Below the pieces are notes generated by a model. It made no database searches and had not been told where the DNA came from. It saw only the letters and a program-made list of their open reading frames with translations. Made by a program: the position numbers and the translations under genes. From assembly GCF_900447535.1 (NCBI RefSeq), contig NZ_UFXX01000001.1, forward strand, positions 62,001 through 126,000: 64,000 nucleotides of DNA, read 5' to 3'. Positions 8,186 to 16,692 of the stretch are shown here, piece after piece (the first letter of the stretch is position 1; each line of letters begins with the position of its first letter). This DNA comes from Dermacoccus nishinomiyaensis. Its GTDB lineage: Bacteria; Actinomycetota; Actinomycetes; Actinomycetales; Dermatophilaceae.

Positions 8186-9430
8186 ATGACGCGACGTCTC
8201 ATCGTCGAAGCTGACGGCGGTTCGCGCGGCAACCCCGGCGTCGCCGGGTACGGCAGCCTCGTGCGCGACGCGGACACCGGTGCGCTGCTCGCCGAACGCG
8301 CCGCGCCGCTCGGCAAGGAGTCGAACAACGTCGCCGAGTACACCGGCCTCATCGAGGGGCTGCGGGCCGTCGTCGATCATGCCCCGGGCGCTGCCGTGAC
8401 GGTGCGGATGGATTCGAAGCTCGTCGTCGAGCAGATGTCGGGCCGCTGGAAGATCAAGCATGAGGACATGAAACGCCTCGCCGCCGAGGCCCAGGCGCTC
8501 GCGGCGGAGATCTCGAGCGCGGGCGGCGCCGTCACGTACGAGTGGATCCCGCGTGCCAAGAACAAGGACGCCGACAAGCTGTCCAACGACGGCATGGACG
8601 GCGTCACCGTGCGACGCGACACATGGGGTGACGACGTCGAGCGCGCGTCGCAGGGTGGTGGTGGCGAGCGCACTGACGGTGCTGGTGCTGACGTGGACGG
8701 CGCCAGTAGCGCGGGCGCGGGTGCGGGCGACCCGAACGGTGGGGGCGAAGTGGGCGGCGAGGCCGTCGTTGAGCCCGACGAGAAGCCGAGGGGGCCGGCG
8801 GATCTCGGACGGCCGACGCGCATCGTCCTCGTGCGCCACGGCGTCACCGACTTCACGACGAGGGGGCTGCTCGACGGTCGCGGTGGCGCGGACCCGTCGC
8901 TCAGCACCGAGGGTCGCGATCAGGCACGCCGCGTCGCGGGCGCGCTCGACGGGCTCGTCGGTGACAGCGACGTGCACGTCGTGACGTCGTCGCTCGCCCG
9001 TGGGGTCGAGACAGGCACGCTGATCGCCGAACGTCTCGGGGTGACGCCGCGGGTCGACGCCGACTGGGACGAGCAGGCCTTCGGCGAGTGGGACGGGTTG
9101 TCGTTCAAGGAGATCCGCGCCAAGGACGCGGCGGGACTGTCGAAGCTGCGTCACGAACCGACTCACCGCGCGCCGGGCGGCGAGACGCGCGACGAGCTCG
9201 ACGAGCGCGTCGCTGCAGCCCTCGGTCGGGCGGTGGAACGCGGCGGTGTCGTCATCATCGTGACGCACCGCATCGTCATCATGTCGGTGCTCGCCAAGGT
9301 GCTCGATCTGAGCATGGACGGCGCGTGGCGCGTTGCGGCGGCCCCGGCGTCGCTGACCGGCATCGAGGTGTGGCGCGACGGCAACGCGCAGGTCGCGTTC
9401 ACGAACGACACGCATCACCTGCGGGGCTGA
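8186..9430 (+). CDS. Bifunctional RNase H / histidine (acid) phosphatase
   Basis: A 414-residue fusion like M. tuberculosis Rv2228c. Residues 1-140 are a type I RNase H fold with ADGGSRGNPG at the start, NNVAEY and MDSKLV bearing the catalytic Glu and Asp, and a late Asp in NKDADKL. A Gly/Ala/Asp-rich linker covers about 150-205. Residues about 210-414 form a histidine-phosphatase domain with VRHGVTDF at its start and VTHRIVIM near the end. The RNase H part removes RNA from RNA:DNA hybrids. The phosphatase substrate is uncertain; the mycobacterial homologue has been linked to alpha-ribazole phosphatase activity. AAGGAG precedes the ATG. Confidence 0.93.
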   Translation: MTRRLIVEADGGSRGNPGVAGYGSLVRDADTGALLAERAAPLGKESNNVAEYTGLIEGLRAVVDHAPGAAVTVRMDSKLVVEQMSGRWKIKHEDMKRLAAEAQALAAEISSAGGAVTYEWIPRAKNKDADKLSNDGMDGVTVRRDTWGDDVERASQGGGGERTDGAGADVDGASSAGAGAGDPNGGGEVGGEAVVEPDEKPRGPADLGRPTRIVLVRHGVTDFTTRGLLDGRGGADPSLSTEGRDQARRVAGALDGLVGDSDVHVVTSSLARGVETGTLIAERLGVTPRVDADWDEQAFGEWDGLSFKEIRAKDAAGLSKLRHEPTHRAPGGETRDELDERVAAALGRAVERGGVVIIVTHRIVIMSVLAKVLDLSMDGAWRVAAAPASLTGIEVWRDGNAQVAFTNDTHHLRG

Positions 9431-9540
9431 CAGAGCCTCAGAGCCTCCGATGCAGGCGTCAAGGGGCGTGCGCCGGCGTCCAAGGCGGGTCGTCCGGTGC
9501 GCGGACGATCATCCATCCTGTGTGGCGAGCGGCGCCGAAG

Positions 9541-9563
9541 ATCCATAAGTTGCAGTTATGGAT
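9541..9563 (+). promoter_or_regulatory. Inverted repeat covering the metZ -10 box and start codon
   Basis: ATCCATAA (9541-9548) and TTATGGAT (9556-9563) are perfect 8-bp arms with a 7-base spacer. TAAGTT at 9546-9551 fits a -10 box and lies six bases before the ATG at 9558, so the transcript would be leaderless. A protein bound here would block initiation, so this is a candidate repressor site. Confidence 0.5.
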
Positions 9564-10757
9564 ATTCAGCGCGGGCAAGAAGACTGGCGACCCGACACCC
9601 TCGCGGTGCGCAGCGGCCTCGCGCGCAGCGGTTTCGAGGAGACGGCGGAGGCGCTGTACCTGACGTCGGGGTTCGTCTACGACTCCGCCGAGGCCGCCGA
9701 GGCCGCGTTCTCGGGTGAGAGCGACCGGTTCGTCTACAGCCGATACGGCAACCCGACAACGGCGATGCTGCAGGAGCGGCTCGCCGCTCTCGAGGGAGCC
9801 GAGGCGTGCACGGCGACGGCGTCCGGCATGTCGGCGGTGTTCACGGCCCTGGCCGCGCTGCTGGGGGCGGGCGACCGCGTCGTCGCCTCACGCGGGTTGT
9901 TCGGCTCGTGCTTCGTCATCCTCGACGAGATCCTGCCGCGCTGGGGCGTCGAGACGGTCTTCGTCGACGGGCCTGACCTCGAGCAGTGGCGCCAGGCGCT
10001 GTCGCAGCCGACGACGGCGGTGTTCTTCGAGTCGCCGAGCAACCCGATGCAGGAACTCGTCGACATGCGCGCCGTCAGCGACCTCGCCCATGCGGCCGGG
10101 GCGCAGGTCGTCGTCGACAACGTCTTCGGCACGCCTGTGTTCAGCCGGCCGCTCGACCACGGCGCCGACGTCGTCGTCTACTCCGCGACCAAGCACATCG
10201 ACGGGCAGGGACGCGTGCTCGGTGGCGCCATCCTCGGCAGGCGCGAGTTCATCGACGGGCCGGTGCAGAACCTCGTGCGCCACACCGGCCCGACGATGTC
10301 GGCGTTCAACGCGTGGGTGCTGCTCAAGGGCCTGGAGACGCTGCGGCTACGCGTCGAGGCGCAGGCGGCGACAGCGCTGAAGCTGGCCGAGGTGCTCGAG
10401 GCGCATCCGAAGGTGTCACGTGTCGTGCATCCGTTCCTCGTCTCGCACCCGCAGCACGAGCTCGCGAAACGGCAGATGAGCGGTGGCGGCTCGGTCGTGA
10501 CGTTCCAGATCGACGGTGACAAGGCGGAGGCATTTGCCCTGATGAACGCGCTGCGCATCGTCGACATCTCCAACAATCTCGGCGATTCGAAGTCGATGAT
10601 CACCCACCCCGCGACGACGACGCATCGTCGGATGAGTGCCGACGCGCGGGCCGCGATCGGCATCACGGACGGCACTCTGCGCCTGTCGGTCGGGCTCGAG
10701 GATGCGGGTGATCTGGTCGACGACGTCCGTCAGGCGCTGCAGGTCGCTCTCGGCTGA
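9558..10757 (+). CDS. metZ: O-succinylhomoserine sulfhydrylase
   Basis: A 399-residue PLP enzyme of the Cys/Met metabolism family. It makes homocysteine from O-succinylhomoserine and sulfide (direct sulfhydrylation) for methionine synthesis. YSRYGNPT near residue 58 and the PLP-lysine motif SATKHIDGQGR near 205 are clear. The HIDGQGRVLGG wording is characteristic of MetZ rather than MetB or MetC. The start ATG lies inside a palindrome and after a TANNNT box, suggesting repressor-controlled leaderless expression. The gene stands alone between the RNase H gene and a convergent permease gene. Confidence 0.93.
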   Translation: MDIQRGQEDWRPDTLAVRSGLARSGFEETAEALYLTSGFVYDSAEAAEAAFSGESDRFVYSRYGNPTTAMLQERLAALEGAEACTATASGMSAVFTALAALLGAGDRVVASRGLFGSCFVILDEILPRWGVETVFVDGPDLEQWRQALSQPTTAVFFESPSNPMQELVDMRAVSDLAHAAGAQVVVDNVFGTPVFSRPLDHGADVVVYSATKHIDGQGRVLGGAILGRREFIDGPVQNLVRHTGPTMSAFNAWVLLKGLETLRLRVEAQAATALKLAEVLEAHPKVSRVVHPFLVSHPQHELAKRQMSGGGSVVTFQIDGDKAEAFALMNALRIVDISNNLGDSKSMITHPATTTHRRMSADARAAIGITDGTLRLSVGLEDAGDLVDDVRQALQVALG

Positions 10758-10824
10758 CGGGGGTCGCCGGCGCCATGCGTCATGCTTTTGGGGCCAGCAG
10801 GTCAAGCAGCTACGGACCAGTAGC

Positions 10825-11943
10825 TCATCGCGTCAGGGCGAGGACGGCAAGAGCCGCGGCGGTCGTGATGAACGTCGTCGATCCGGTGAGCAGCAGGTGA
10901 CGGCGCCAGGACACGGTGACGCCCTCGCGGCGCAGGCGCTCGCGCCACAGCAGCGTCGCCACCGACCCCCACCACGTCAGCCCACTTGCGACGTTGACGC
11001 CGATGAGCAGGGCGAGCACACGCGTCGCGTCGTGGGCGGCGGGTTCGAGGGCGAGGTAGGCGGGCAGGTTGTTCGTCGCGTTGGCGAGGCCCGCGCCACT
11101 GAGCGTGAGGGCCCAGGCGGGCGCGTCGTCGAGCGTCCGGACGAGCGGGTCGAGCGCGCCGGACCCATGCAGCACCGCGACGGCGACGAACAGGGCCGTC
11201 GTGATGAGCAGGCTGCGCCACGGCAGGGTGATCTCGCGGAGACGCTCAGGGGTGAGCAGTGCGAGAGCGAGGACGCAGCACAGCGCCGCGACGCCGGCCG
11301 TCATCCACGGTTCGACGACGAAGATCGCCGCGCACATGAGCAGGGTGATGACGGCGACGCTTCGACGCGCGGATCTTTGCTGCGGCAGTGGTGCTGACGC
11401 CGATGTGTCATCGGGCGCCGTGGTGCACGGTGATTGCCGCCCGGGGCGATCGTGCCAGTCGAATGGCCGGAATGCGGGGCGCCAGATGACGGCGGCGCAC
11501 AGGAGCGGCACGAGCGTCGTCGTCAGTGCGACGGGCCACGCCAGCGCGAGGAAGCCGAGGCTGCTCGTGGTGTCCAGGTGCCCGCGCGCCAGCAGGTTGG
11601 TGAGATTGGAGACGGGCAGCCACAGCGAGGCCATGTTCGCGAGCCACAGCGTCGGGAAGGCGAACATCGCGACCGGCGCCCGCAGTCGACGCGCGACGAC
11701 GACGGCCGCGCTCGTCATGAGCACGGCAGTCGTGTCGAGGCCGAGCAGGGCGGTGACGACGCCGGTGGTGAGCAGGAACAGCAGCCACGTCGCGGGCACG
11801 TGACCGCGCCCTACAGTGACGAGACGCCGGGCCAGGTCGTCGAAGACGCCTGCGGCGGAGCAGCATTCGGCGACGATCGTCAGCGCCAGAAGAAACGCGA
11901 GAACGCCCGGCACCCGGGCGAGCAAGTCGAGCGCTTCATGCAT
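10825..11943 (-). CDS. ArsB/NhaD-type (ion transporter superfamily) membrane permease
   Basis: A 372-residue hydrophobic protein with about ten predicted membrane segments. It shares the two internal repeats and signatures of ArsB/SLC13-like carriers: LLGLDTTAVLMT near residue 67, SNLTNLL near 113, and ANATNNLPAYLAL near 290. ArsB exports arsenite, but many family members carry other anions or drive Na+/H+ exchange. No arsR or arsC lies beside it, so the substrate is open. The length is slightly under the usual 400-430. It runs convergent with metZ and in the same direction as yaaA downstream on the other side. Confidence 0.8.
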   Translation of the reverse strand: MHEALDLLARVPGVLAFLLALTIVAECCSAAGVFDDLARRLVTVGRGHVPATWLLFLLTTGVVTALLGLDTTAVLMTSAAVVVARRLRAPVAMFAFPTLWLANMASLWLPVSNLTNLLARGHLDTTSSLGFLALAWPVALTTTLVPLLCAAVIWRPAFRPFDWHDRPGRQSPCTTAPDDTSASAPLPQQRSARRSVAVITLLMCAAIFVVEPWMTAGVAALCCVLALALLTPERLREITLPWRSLLITTALFVAVAVLHGSGALDPLVRTLDDAPAWALTLSGAGLANATNNLPAYLALEPAAHDATRVLALLIGVNVASGLTWWGSVATLLWRERLRREGVTVSWRRHLLLTGSTTFITTAAALAVLALTR

Positions 11944-11979
11944 GAGAACACCGCGTCGTGCACCTGGTGTGGGCAGTCG

Positions 11980-12726
11980 TCATCGGGCCGTGGCGTCGAG
12001 GATCCACGGTTTCGTCGCGCTCTTGGGCGCGGTGAGGGCGACGTCGAACGTCTCGGCGAGCTGCTCGGCGAGGGCTGCCGGCGTGCGCGGGTCACGCGGG
12101 TCGGTGACGAGGGCGCGCGTGACGAGGCCACGCGTGTGCTTCGCCATGTGAGTCGCCCCGGGCACCCGGATGTGCACCCAGCGTTTCGCAAGGTCGCCGG
12201 ATGGCGCCCACGACGCGGCGTACGTCGATGATCGACAGTCGATGACGAGGCCGCGCCCGGCGGCCTCGGTCAAGGGCGCGTCGAGCAGTGGCTTCCAGAA
12301 GCTCGCGAGCGGGCCGATGCCCGGCAGGTTGACGGCCATCGACAGCCGGTATGGAGCGACCGCATCGCGCAGACGCACGGCTCCGTAGAGGGCGGAGGAG
12401 ATGACGACGCGCCGCCCGGCACGTGTCTTGTCCGCCCCGGTGAGCGAGGCGAGATCGAGCGCGTCGTAGAGCACGCCGGTGTAGAGGCCCGACGCGGGCA
12501 GGGCGGGTGCCGTCGTCAGGCGCGTGTTGCGGGCGATGTCGTCGGTGAGGTTGGGGGAGACGTTGAGGGCGGACGCAGCGTCGGGGCGAGCGCTCACCGC
12601 CGTCAGGGCGTTGATGACATTGCGGCGCGCGTCGTTCAGTTCGGGGTTGCTCAGCGAGTCGAGGTTCATGGCGCGACCGCGGGCACGCGTCGCTTTGGTC
12701 TCCGACGGCGGCAGAAGGATGATCAC
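11980..12726 (-). CDS. yaaA: YaaA-family peroxide stress protein
   Basis: A 248-residue protein beginning (GTG)IILLPPSETKATR, the diagnostic YaaA N-terminus. E. coli YaaA lowers free iron and protects DNA during hydrogen peroxide stress and has a DNA-binding fold. The GTG at 12724-12726 is chosen because it gives the family's standard length and lies six bases after a TACCCT -10 box; the longer open frame upstream is not conserved. It is transcribed divergently from the RNB nuclease gene, with 137 bases between. Confidence 0.9.
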   Translation of the reverse strand: MIILLPPSETKATRARGRAMNLDSLSNPELNDARRNVINALTAVSARPDAASALNVSPNLTDDIARNTRLTTAPALPASGLYTGVLYDALDLASLTGADKTRAGRRVVISSALYGAVRLRDAVAPYRLSMAVNLPGIGPLASFWKPLLDAPLTEAAGRGLVIDCRSSTYAASWAPSGDLAKRWVHIRVPGATHMAKHTRGLVTRALVTDPRDPRTPAALAEQLAETFDVALTAPKSATKPWILDATAR

Positions 12727-12732
12727 CGGCAC

Positions 12733-12738
12733 AGGGTA
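12733..12738 (-). promoter_or_regulatory. -10 box for leaderless yaaA
   Basis: TACCCT on the reverse strand lies six bases before the GTG start, the spacing expected when transcription begins at the start codon. Confidence 0.45.
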
Positions 12739-12851
12739 GTGGGCGAGGCGCTCGGTCACCCGCCGGCGCTGAGTCGCTCGCCTTCGCGCGCGGTGGGGGC
12801 AGCCGCGTCGCGTGCCGGTGTGGAACGGGCCATGCCGAGGCGCTCGCCGCG

Positions 12852-12857
12852 TAGGCT
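12852..12857 (+). promoter_or_regulatory. -10 box for the leaderless RNB nuclease gene
   Basis: TAGGCT lies six bases before the ATG at 12864, and no ribosome binding site is present. This is the usual actinobacterial leaderless layout. Confidence 0.5.
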
Positions 12858-12863
12858 CGGGCC

Positions 12864-14345
12864 ATGCCGAGCACACGCATCCTGCTGCAGAACACCGACG
12901 CCTCCGGCGAGCTCGCGCGCTCGTTCGAGGCCCTGCGCGCCGAGAACGAGCTGGCCACCGACTACCCGGCCGACGCCGTGGCCGACGCTCTCGACGCGCT
13001 CGCGCACGTCGAGAAACCGGAGCGCGACGAGACGTCCGTGCCGTTCTTCACGATCGACCCGGCCGGTTCGATGGACCTAGATCAGGCCATGCACCTGGAG
13101 CGTGACGGCGAGGGTTTCCACGTGCGCTACGCCATCGCCGATGTGCCGCTGTACGTGCGTCCCGGCGGCGCTCTCGACGCCGAGACGCGCCGTCGCGGGC
13201 AGACGATCTACATGCCCGACATGCGGATTCCGTTGCACCCCGAGGAACTCAGTGAAGGTGCGGCGAGCCTGCTCGAGGGGCAGATCTGCTCGGCGTTCGT
13301 GTGGGACATGCATCTCGACGCACGCGGCGAGGTGACGTCGGCGAGTTTGTACCGCGCGCAGGTCCGCAGCGTCGAACGGCTCGACTACACGCAGGTGCAG
13401 GGGAATGTCGACGGCGGGGGCGCGATGGGCGGCGCCGTCGACGAGCGCTTCGCGCTGCTGCGTCAGATCGGTGAGTTACGCGCGCAGCTGGAGATCGAGC
13501 GTGGTGGCGCGTCGCTGCCGATGCCCGAGCAGGAGGTGAGCGAGCCGAGCCCCGGCGACTACGAGGTGCACTTCCGCCCACCCGTACCGAGCGAGGACTG
13601 GAACGCGCAGATTTCCCTCATGACGGGCATGGTGGCGGCGCGGATGATGCTCGACGCCGGCATCGGCATCCTGCGCACGATGCCGAAGGCCGACGAGCGC
13701 GACGTCGCGCGGTTCCGCCTGCAGGCGAAAGCGCTCGGCGTGGCATGGGCCGAGGACCAGACGTACGGCGCGTTCCTGCGCTCCCTCGATCGTGATGACC
13801 CGCACCATCTCGCGCTCGTCCACGAGGCCGTCGGGCTGTTCCGCGGTGCCGCGTACACGCCGTTCGACCGCGACAACCCGGCCATCGCGACGCCCGAGAT
13901 CACCGAGCAGGCCGCCGTCGCGGCGCCGTACGCGCACGTCACCGCGCCGCTGCGGCGGCTCGTCGACCGCTTCGGGCTCGTCATCTGCGAGGCCGTCTCC
14001 AACGGACGCGAGGTACCGGCTTGGGCGCGCGAGGCGCTCGTCGAGCTGCCCGAGATCATGAAGCGCACCGACTCGCTGGCGCGCAAGATCGACCGCGCGT
14101 GCGTCGACCGCGTCGAGGCGGCCGCGCTGTCGTCCGACGTCGGGGAGACGTTCGCGGCGTTCGTCGTCGAGGACGGAGACCACGGCCACGGCAAGGGCGA
14201 GCCGACGATCCAGCTCGTCGACCACGCCGTTGTCGCGACGGTGAAGGTCGGTGACGCTGCGGCCCCTGCGCTCGGTGAGGCGTGTGAGGTGACGTTGACG
14301 GGCGCCGACATCGCGACGGGGAAGCTGACGTTCGCCCTCGCGTGA
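12864..14345 (+). CDS. RNB-domain (RNase II/R family) exoribonuclease, short actinobacterial type
   Basis: A 493-residue protein with an RNB catalytic domain from about residue 55 to 375. The catalytic cluster FFTIDPAGSMDLDQAM supplies Asp65, Asp71 and Asp73. The fourth position is Gln74 where E. coli RNase II has Asp, as in the short actinobacterial/Deinococcus group. APYAHVTAPLRRLVDRF is the conserved RNA-channel motif. The N-terminal cold-shock domains of RNase R are absent. It probably degrades RNA 3' to 5' and lies just before rnpB on the same strand. Expression looks leaderless. Confidence 0.9.
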   Translation: MPSTRILLQNTDASGELARSFEALRAENELATDYPADAVADALDALAHVEKPERDETSVPFFTIDPAGSMDLDQAMHLERDGEGFHVRYAIADVPLYVRPGGALDAETRRRGQTIYMPDMRIPLHPEELSEGAASLLEGQICSAFVWDMHLDARGEVTSASLYRAQVRSVERLDYTQVQGNVDGGGAMGGAVDERFALLRQIGELRAQLEIERGGASLPMPEQEVSEPSPGDYEVHFRPPVPSEDWNAQISLMTGMVAARMMLDAGIGILRTMPKADERDVARFRLQAKALGVAWAEDQTYGAFLRSLDRDDPHHLALVHEAVGLFRGAAYTPFDRDNPAIATPEITEQAAVAAPYAHVTAPLRRLVDRFGLVICEAVSNGREVPAWAREALVELPEIMKRTDSLARKIDRACVDRVEAAALSSDVGETFAAFVVEDGDHGHGKGEPTIQLVDHAVVATVKVGDAAAPALGEACEVTLTGADIATGKLTFALA

Positions 14346-14477
14346 GGTACTGACGCCTCGCTGCGTCACATCGTGCTGGGTGCGTCAGGCGTGACCGACT
14401 CGGGCGGCATCATGTGACGCAGCTGGGTCGTCGCCCGTCATGGGCCGGTCGGATGCGTCGGCACCCGCAGGCAAAGG

Positions 14478-14483
14478 TAAGCT
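14478..14483 (+). promoter_or_regulatory. Candidate rnpB -10 box
   Basis: TAAGCT is seven bases before the predicted 5' end of the RNase P RNA at 14491. No clear -35 box is seen. The remaining bases of 14346-14477 show no gene. Confidence 0.4.
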
Positions 14484-14490
14484 TGCGCGC

Positions 14491-14863
14491 GGATGAGTCG
14501 GCCGGGCGGTCGCGTCGAGAGTTCGCTCTCGCCGAGGAAAGTCCGGGCTCCACAGGGCAGGGTGATGGCTAACAGCCACCCGGGGCGACCCGCGGGAAAG
14601 TGCCACAGAGAACAGACCGCCACGCTCATGAGCGCGGCAAGGGTGAAACGGTGGTGCAAGAGACCACCAGCGCCCCAGGCGACTGGGGCGGCTCGGTAAA
14701 CCCCACCCGGAGCAAGATCAGACAGCATGCGTCGAAGCGGCCCGCTGAGCATGTGGGTAGATCGCTCGAGCCCTGCAGCAATGCAGGGCCTAGATGGATG
14801 ATCGCCGAAGCGATGCCAGCAATGGCGCGCGGAACACAACCCGGCTTACAGGCCGACTCATCC
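14491..14863 (+). ncRNA. rnpB: RNase P RNA (type A)
   Basis: The catalytic RNA that trims tRNA 5' leaders. The first 13 bases (GGATGAGTCGGCC) pair perfectly with the last 13 (14851-14863), forming helix P1. GAGGAAAGTCCGGGCTCC follows at about 14534, the universal CR-I region, and the ACAGAGAACAGACCGCC, GGGTGAAACGGTG and CCCGGCTTACAGGCC segments follow in order. The last 29 bases lie inside the satellite's att core, so the 3' end of the working gene, including one strand of P1, is supplied by the integrated element. It differs by one base from the displaced bacterial end at 34353. Confidence 0.97.
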
Positions 14864-14864
14864 C
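14835..14864. repeat. attL core, in the rnpB 3' end
   Basis: This 30-bp core is identical to the middle junction (24587-24616) and matches attR (34339-34368) with one mismatch: C at 14849 against T at 34353. It contains CGGC-N6-GCCG, a candidate pair of integrase core sites with TTACAG between them. Confidence 0.85.
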
Positions 14865-14868
14865 GCTA

Positions 14869-14891
14869 CCCCCGGAATGCCGGGGGTTTTT
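14869..14891 (+). terminator. Rho-independent terminator supplied by the element to rnpB
   Basis: CCCCCGG and CCGGGGG (14869-14875, 14880-14886) pair around AATG and are followed by TTTTT. It ends six bases after the rnpB 3' end and faces the rnpB direction. The sequence is part of the repeating unit (again at 24621-24643), so the element brings it. Confidence 0.85.
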
Positions 14892-14897
14892 GCGTTC

Positions 14898-16010
14898 CTA
14901 GGACGCCTCAGTCCGCAAATAGTCCGCAACGTTCCCGAGCGCAGCGTCGACGGCTTGTCGCGTGCGGTCCTCCGTGTTCGGCCACAGCCGGGCGTAGGTG
15001 TTCAAGGTCTCCTCCGCCGACTTGTGCCCGAGCCGGGCCTGAACGACCTTCACGGACTCGCCGTGCTCGATGAGCAGTGACGCGTAGTGATGACGCAGCG
15101 CGTGGAACGTGTACCCCTCAAGGCCGGCCTTTGTCGTCGCCGCCTGCCACAACGGCGAGAACGTGTTGCGACGCATCGTGGCGCCGCGAGAGCCCCTGAA
15201 CAGTAGATCCTCGGGGCCGATCTCGTGCGCCTCGATGTGCGCTGAGAGCGCGTCGGCGACGACCTGGGGGAGGGGGATCACGCGATTCGACGAACGCGTC
15301 TTCGTCGGCCCGAACTCCGACGGCTTGCCGTTGCGCATGACGAGCTGACGGTCGATGACGATCTCGCGCTTGAGGAAGTTCACGCGATCCCGCGTCAGAC
15401 CGAACGCCTCACCCTGGCGAAGACCGGTGCCGGCCGCGAGGATCACCAACGGCTTGAAGTGCTCCGGCGTCGCCTTGACCAGCGCGTGAACGTTCTCGAC
15501 CGTCAGGACGTCCTTGGGGTCGACCGTCTCGTCGGCGACCTCCGGCATCTTGATACCGATGCATGGCGTCCGGGCGACCTCGCGAGCCGCGACGGCGGCC
15601 TTGAAGATCGTCGCCACGTAGGAGTAGGTGAGCGTGACCGTCGCAGGTTTGTAGGTCTCGGACAGCTCGGCCACCATCGCCGCGATGTCATCCGAGCGGA
15701 TCGACCGCACCTTCTTGTCGCCGATGCGCGGGTAGACGCGCTTCTCGAGCGAGACACGCACCGCGTCAGCCGTCGCCGGCCGGTGATGCACCTGCAGGGC
15801 GCGCCACTGCTCGGCGTACTCCTTGAACGTCATCCGGCCCGCGTTCGGGCTCACGAACATGCCCGTGAGCATGAGGGCGCGGTTCTCGTCGAGCCACCGC
15901 TGACCATCGAGCTTGCGGTCAAAGTGCCGGGCGTACTCCTTGCCGTCCTCGTCACGGAACCGGGCGCGCCACTTGCCGTTCGGGCGCCGGGTGATGCTGC
16001 TACTCGGCAT
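14898..16010 (-). CDS. int: Tyrosine site-specific integrase (copy 1)
   Basis: A 370-residue phage-type tyrosine recombinase that would insert and excise the element at the rnpB end. Residues 1-60 form an arm-binding-like domain, about 60-150 the SAM-like core-binding domain, and about 165-370 the catalytic domain. Catalytic residues are Arg198 (TGLRQGE), Lys237, His303 and Arg306 (HALRHHYA), His329 (LGHKS) and Tyr339 (NTYARLW). The last codons (ADYLRTE) overlap the repeated arm-like site GTCCGCA-AATA-GTCCGCA. The gene lies directly beside attL and overlaps the upstream repressor gene by 11 bases, so repressor and integrase form one operon. Confidence 0.95.
   Translation of the reverse strand: MPSSSITRRPNGKWRARFRDEDGKEYARHFDRKLDGQRWLDENRALMLTGMFVSPNAGRMTFKEYAEQWRALQVHHRPATADAVRVSLEKRVYPRIGDKKVRSIRSDDIAAMVAELSETYKPATVTLTYSYVATIFKAAVAAREVARTPCIGIKMPEVADETVDPKDVLTVENVHALVKATPEHFKPLVILAAGTGLRQGEAFGLTRDRVNFLKREIVIDRQLVMRNGKPSEFGPTKTRSSNRVIPLPQVVADALSAHIEAHEIGPEDLLFRGSRGATMRRNTFSPLWQAATTKAGLEGYTFHALRHHYASLLIEHGESVKVVQARLGHKSAEETLNTYARLWPNTEDRTRQAVDAALGNVADYLRTEAS
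14911..14928. repeat. Arm-type repeat within the int 3' end (copy 1)
   Basis: GTCCGCA-AATA-GTCCGCA, two 7-bp direct repeats 11 bases apart. The identical 18-mer lies on the other side of the att core at 24444-24461, as expected of integrase or excisionase arm sites. Confidence 0.55.
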
Positions 16011-16692
16011 TGTCGTCCATCGCAGCCTTGAGGTATTCCAGCGACCCCGCTTCGAGCAAGCGGTGTAGATCGGGGCGCTCTCGCTCGATGAATCTGCGGA
16101 TCGTCATAACCTCGCCGATCACGCTAAGGCCGCCCCGTGAATCCTGTTCGTCCGGCAGGCCGCCATGGGTCATAAGCGTTCGTCTGGCCCCGTGAATTCG
16201 CTGCCAGTGGGTAGTAGCGAATAGCACCCAGGCAAGCGCCCAGGACTCTGCGGCTGATAGGTGGTCGAGGAGTTCGCGCCTGTAGCCGTCCGGGAAAACT
16301 ACGTAGAAGGTGGCCTCGATGTCTTCCTCGAGTTCCGCCAGGTAATCATCCACTCCGGCGCCTGCCCGTGCAAAGGTCCGCCTCAGTCGTTCCACGGCAT
16401 AGCGGGCCGACTGCACGTCAGCCCGAGCGCTTGCAGATGCCATGGAGTCCAGGGGGACTCCGAGCAAATCAGCTATAGCGAACCCCTCATTCAGACGCAC
16501 GGGGCGCTTCCCGTCCTCAATTCGCTGGACCGTCTGTTGATGAAAGGCGAGGTCGTAGCGCGTCTTGAGCGCCTTCGCCAGGTCGCGTTGCGTCAAACCC
16601 GCAGCTCGGCGCAGCTGCTCCATCTGCTGCCGGAAGCTGTCCTCCCAGGGGGTCAGGAGCATCGGTTCGGTGCTGGCTTCGTTGTCTGTCAC
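16000..16692 (-). CDS. XRE-type helix-turn-helix repressor (copy 1)
   Basis: A 230-residue protein. Residues about 22-75 form a Cro/C1-type DNA-binding domain (LRRAAGLTQRDLAKALKTRY through IADLLGV). The rest is a helical domain of unknown type, without a visible LexA-like protease motif. It is divergent from the excisionase-like gene across a 118-bp control region, so it most likely holds the element dormant. Its 3' end overlaps int. How it is relieved is not visible: with no RecA-type self-cleavage site, a helper-phage antirepressor as in SaPIs is possible, but that is inference. Confidence 0.8.
   Translation of the reverse strand: MTDNEASTEPMLLTPWEDSFRQQMEQLRRAAGLTQRDLAKALKTRYDLAFHQQTVQRIEDGKRPVRLNEGFAIADLLGVPLDSMASASARADVQSARYAVERLRRTFARAGAGVDDYLAELEEDIEATFYVVFPDGYRRELLDHLSAAESWALAWVLFATTHWQRIHGARRTLMTHGGLPDEQDSRGGLSVIGEVMTIRRFIERERPDLHRLLEAGSLEYLKAAMDDNAE

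Noticed and set aside
9431-9557. SAM or other riboswitch upstream of metZ
   Set aside because: The -10 box is six bases from the start codon, leaving no leader RNA, and no conserved riboswitch core is seen.
10825-11943. Arsenic resistance operon
   Set aside because: Only an ArsB-like permease is present; no arsR, arsC or arsenic-responsive site was found beside it.
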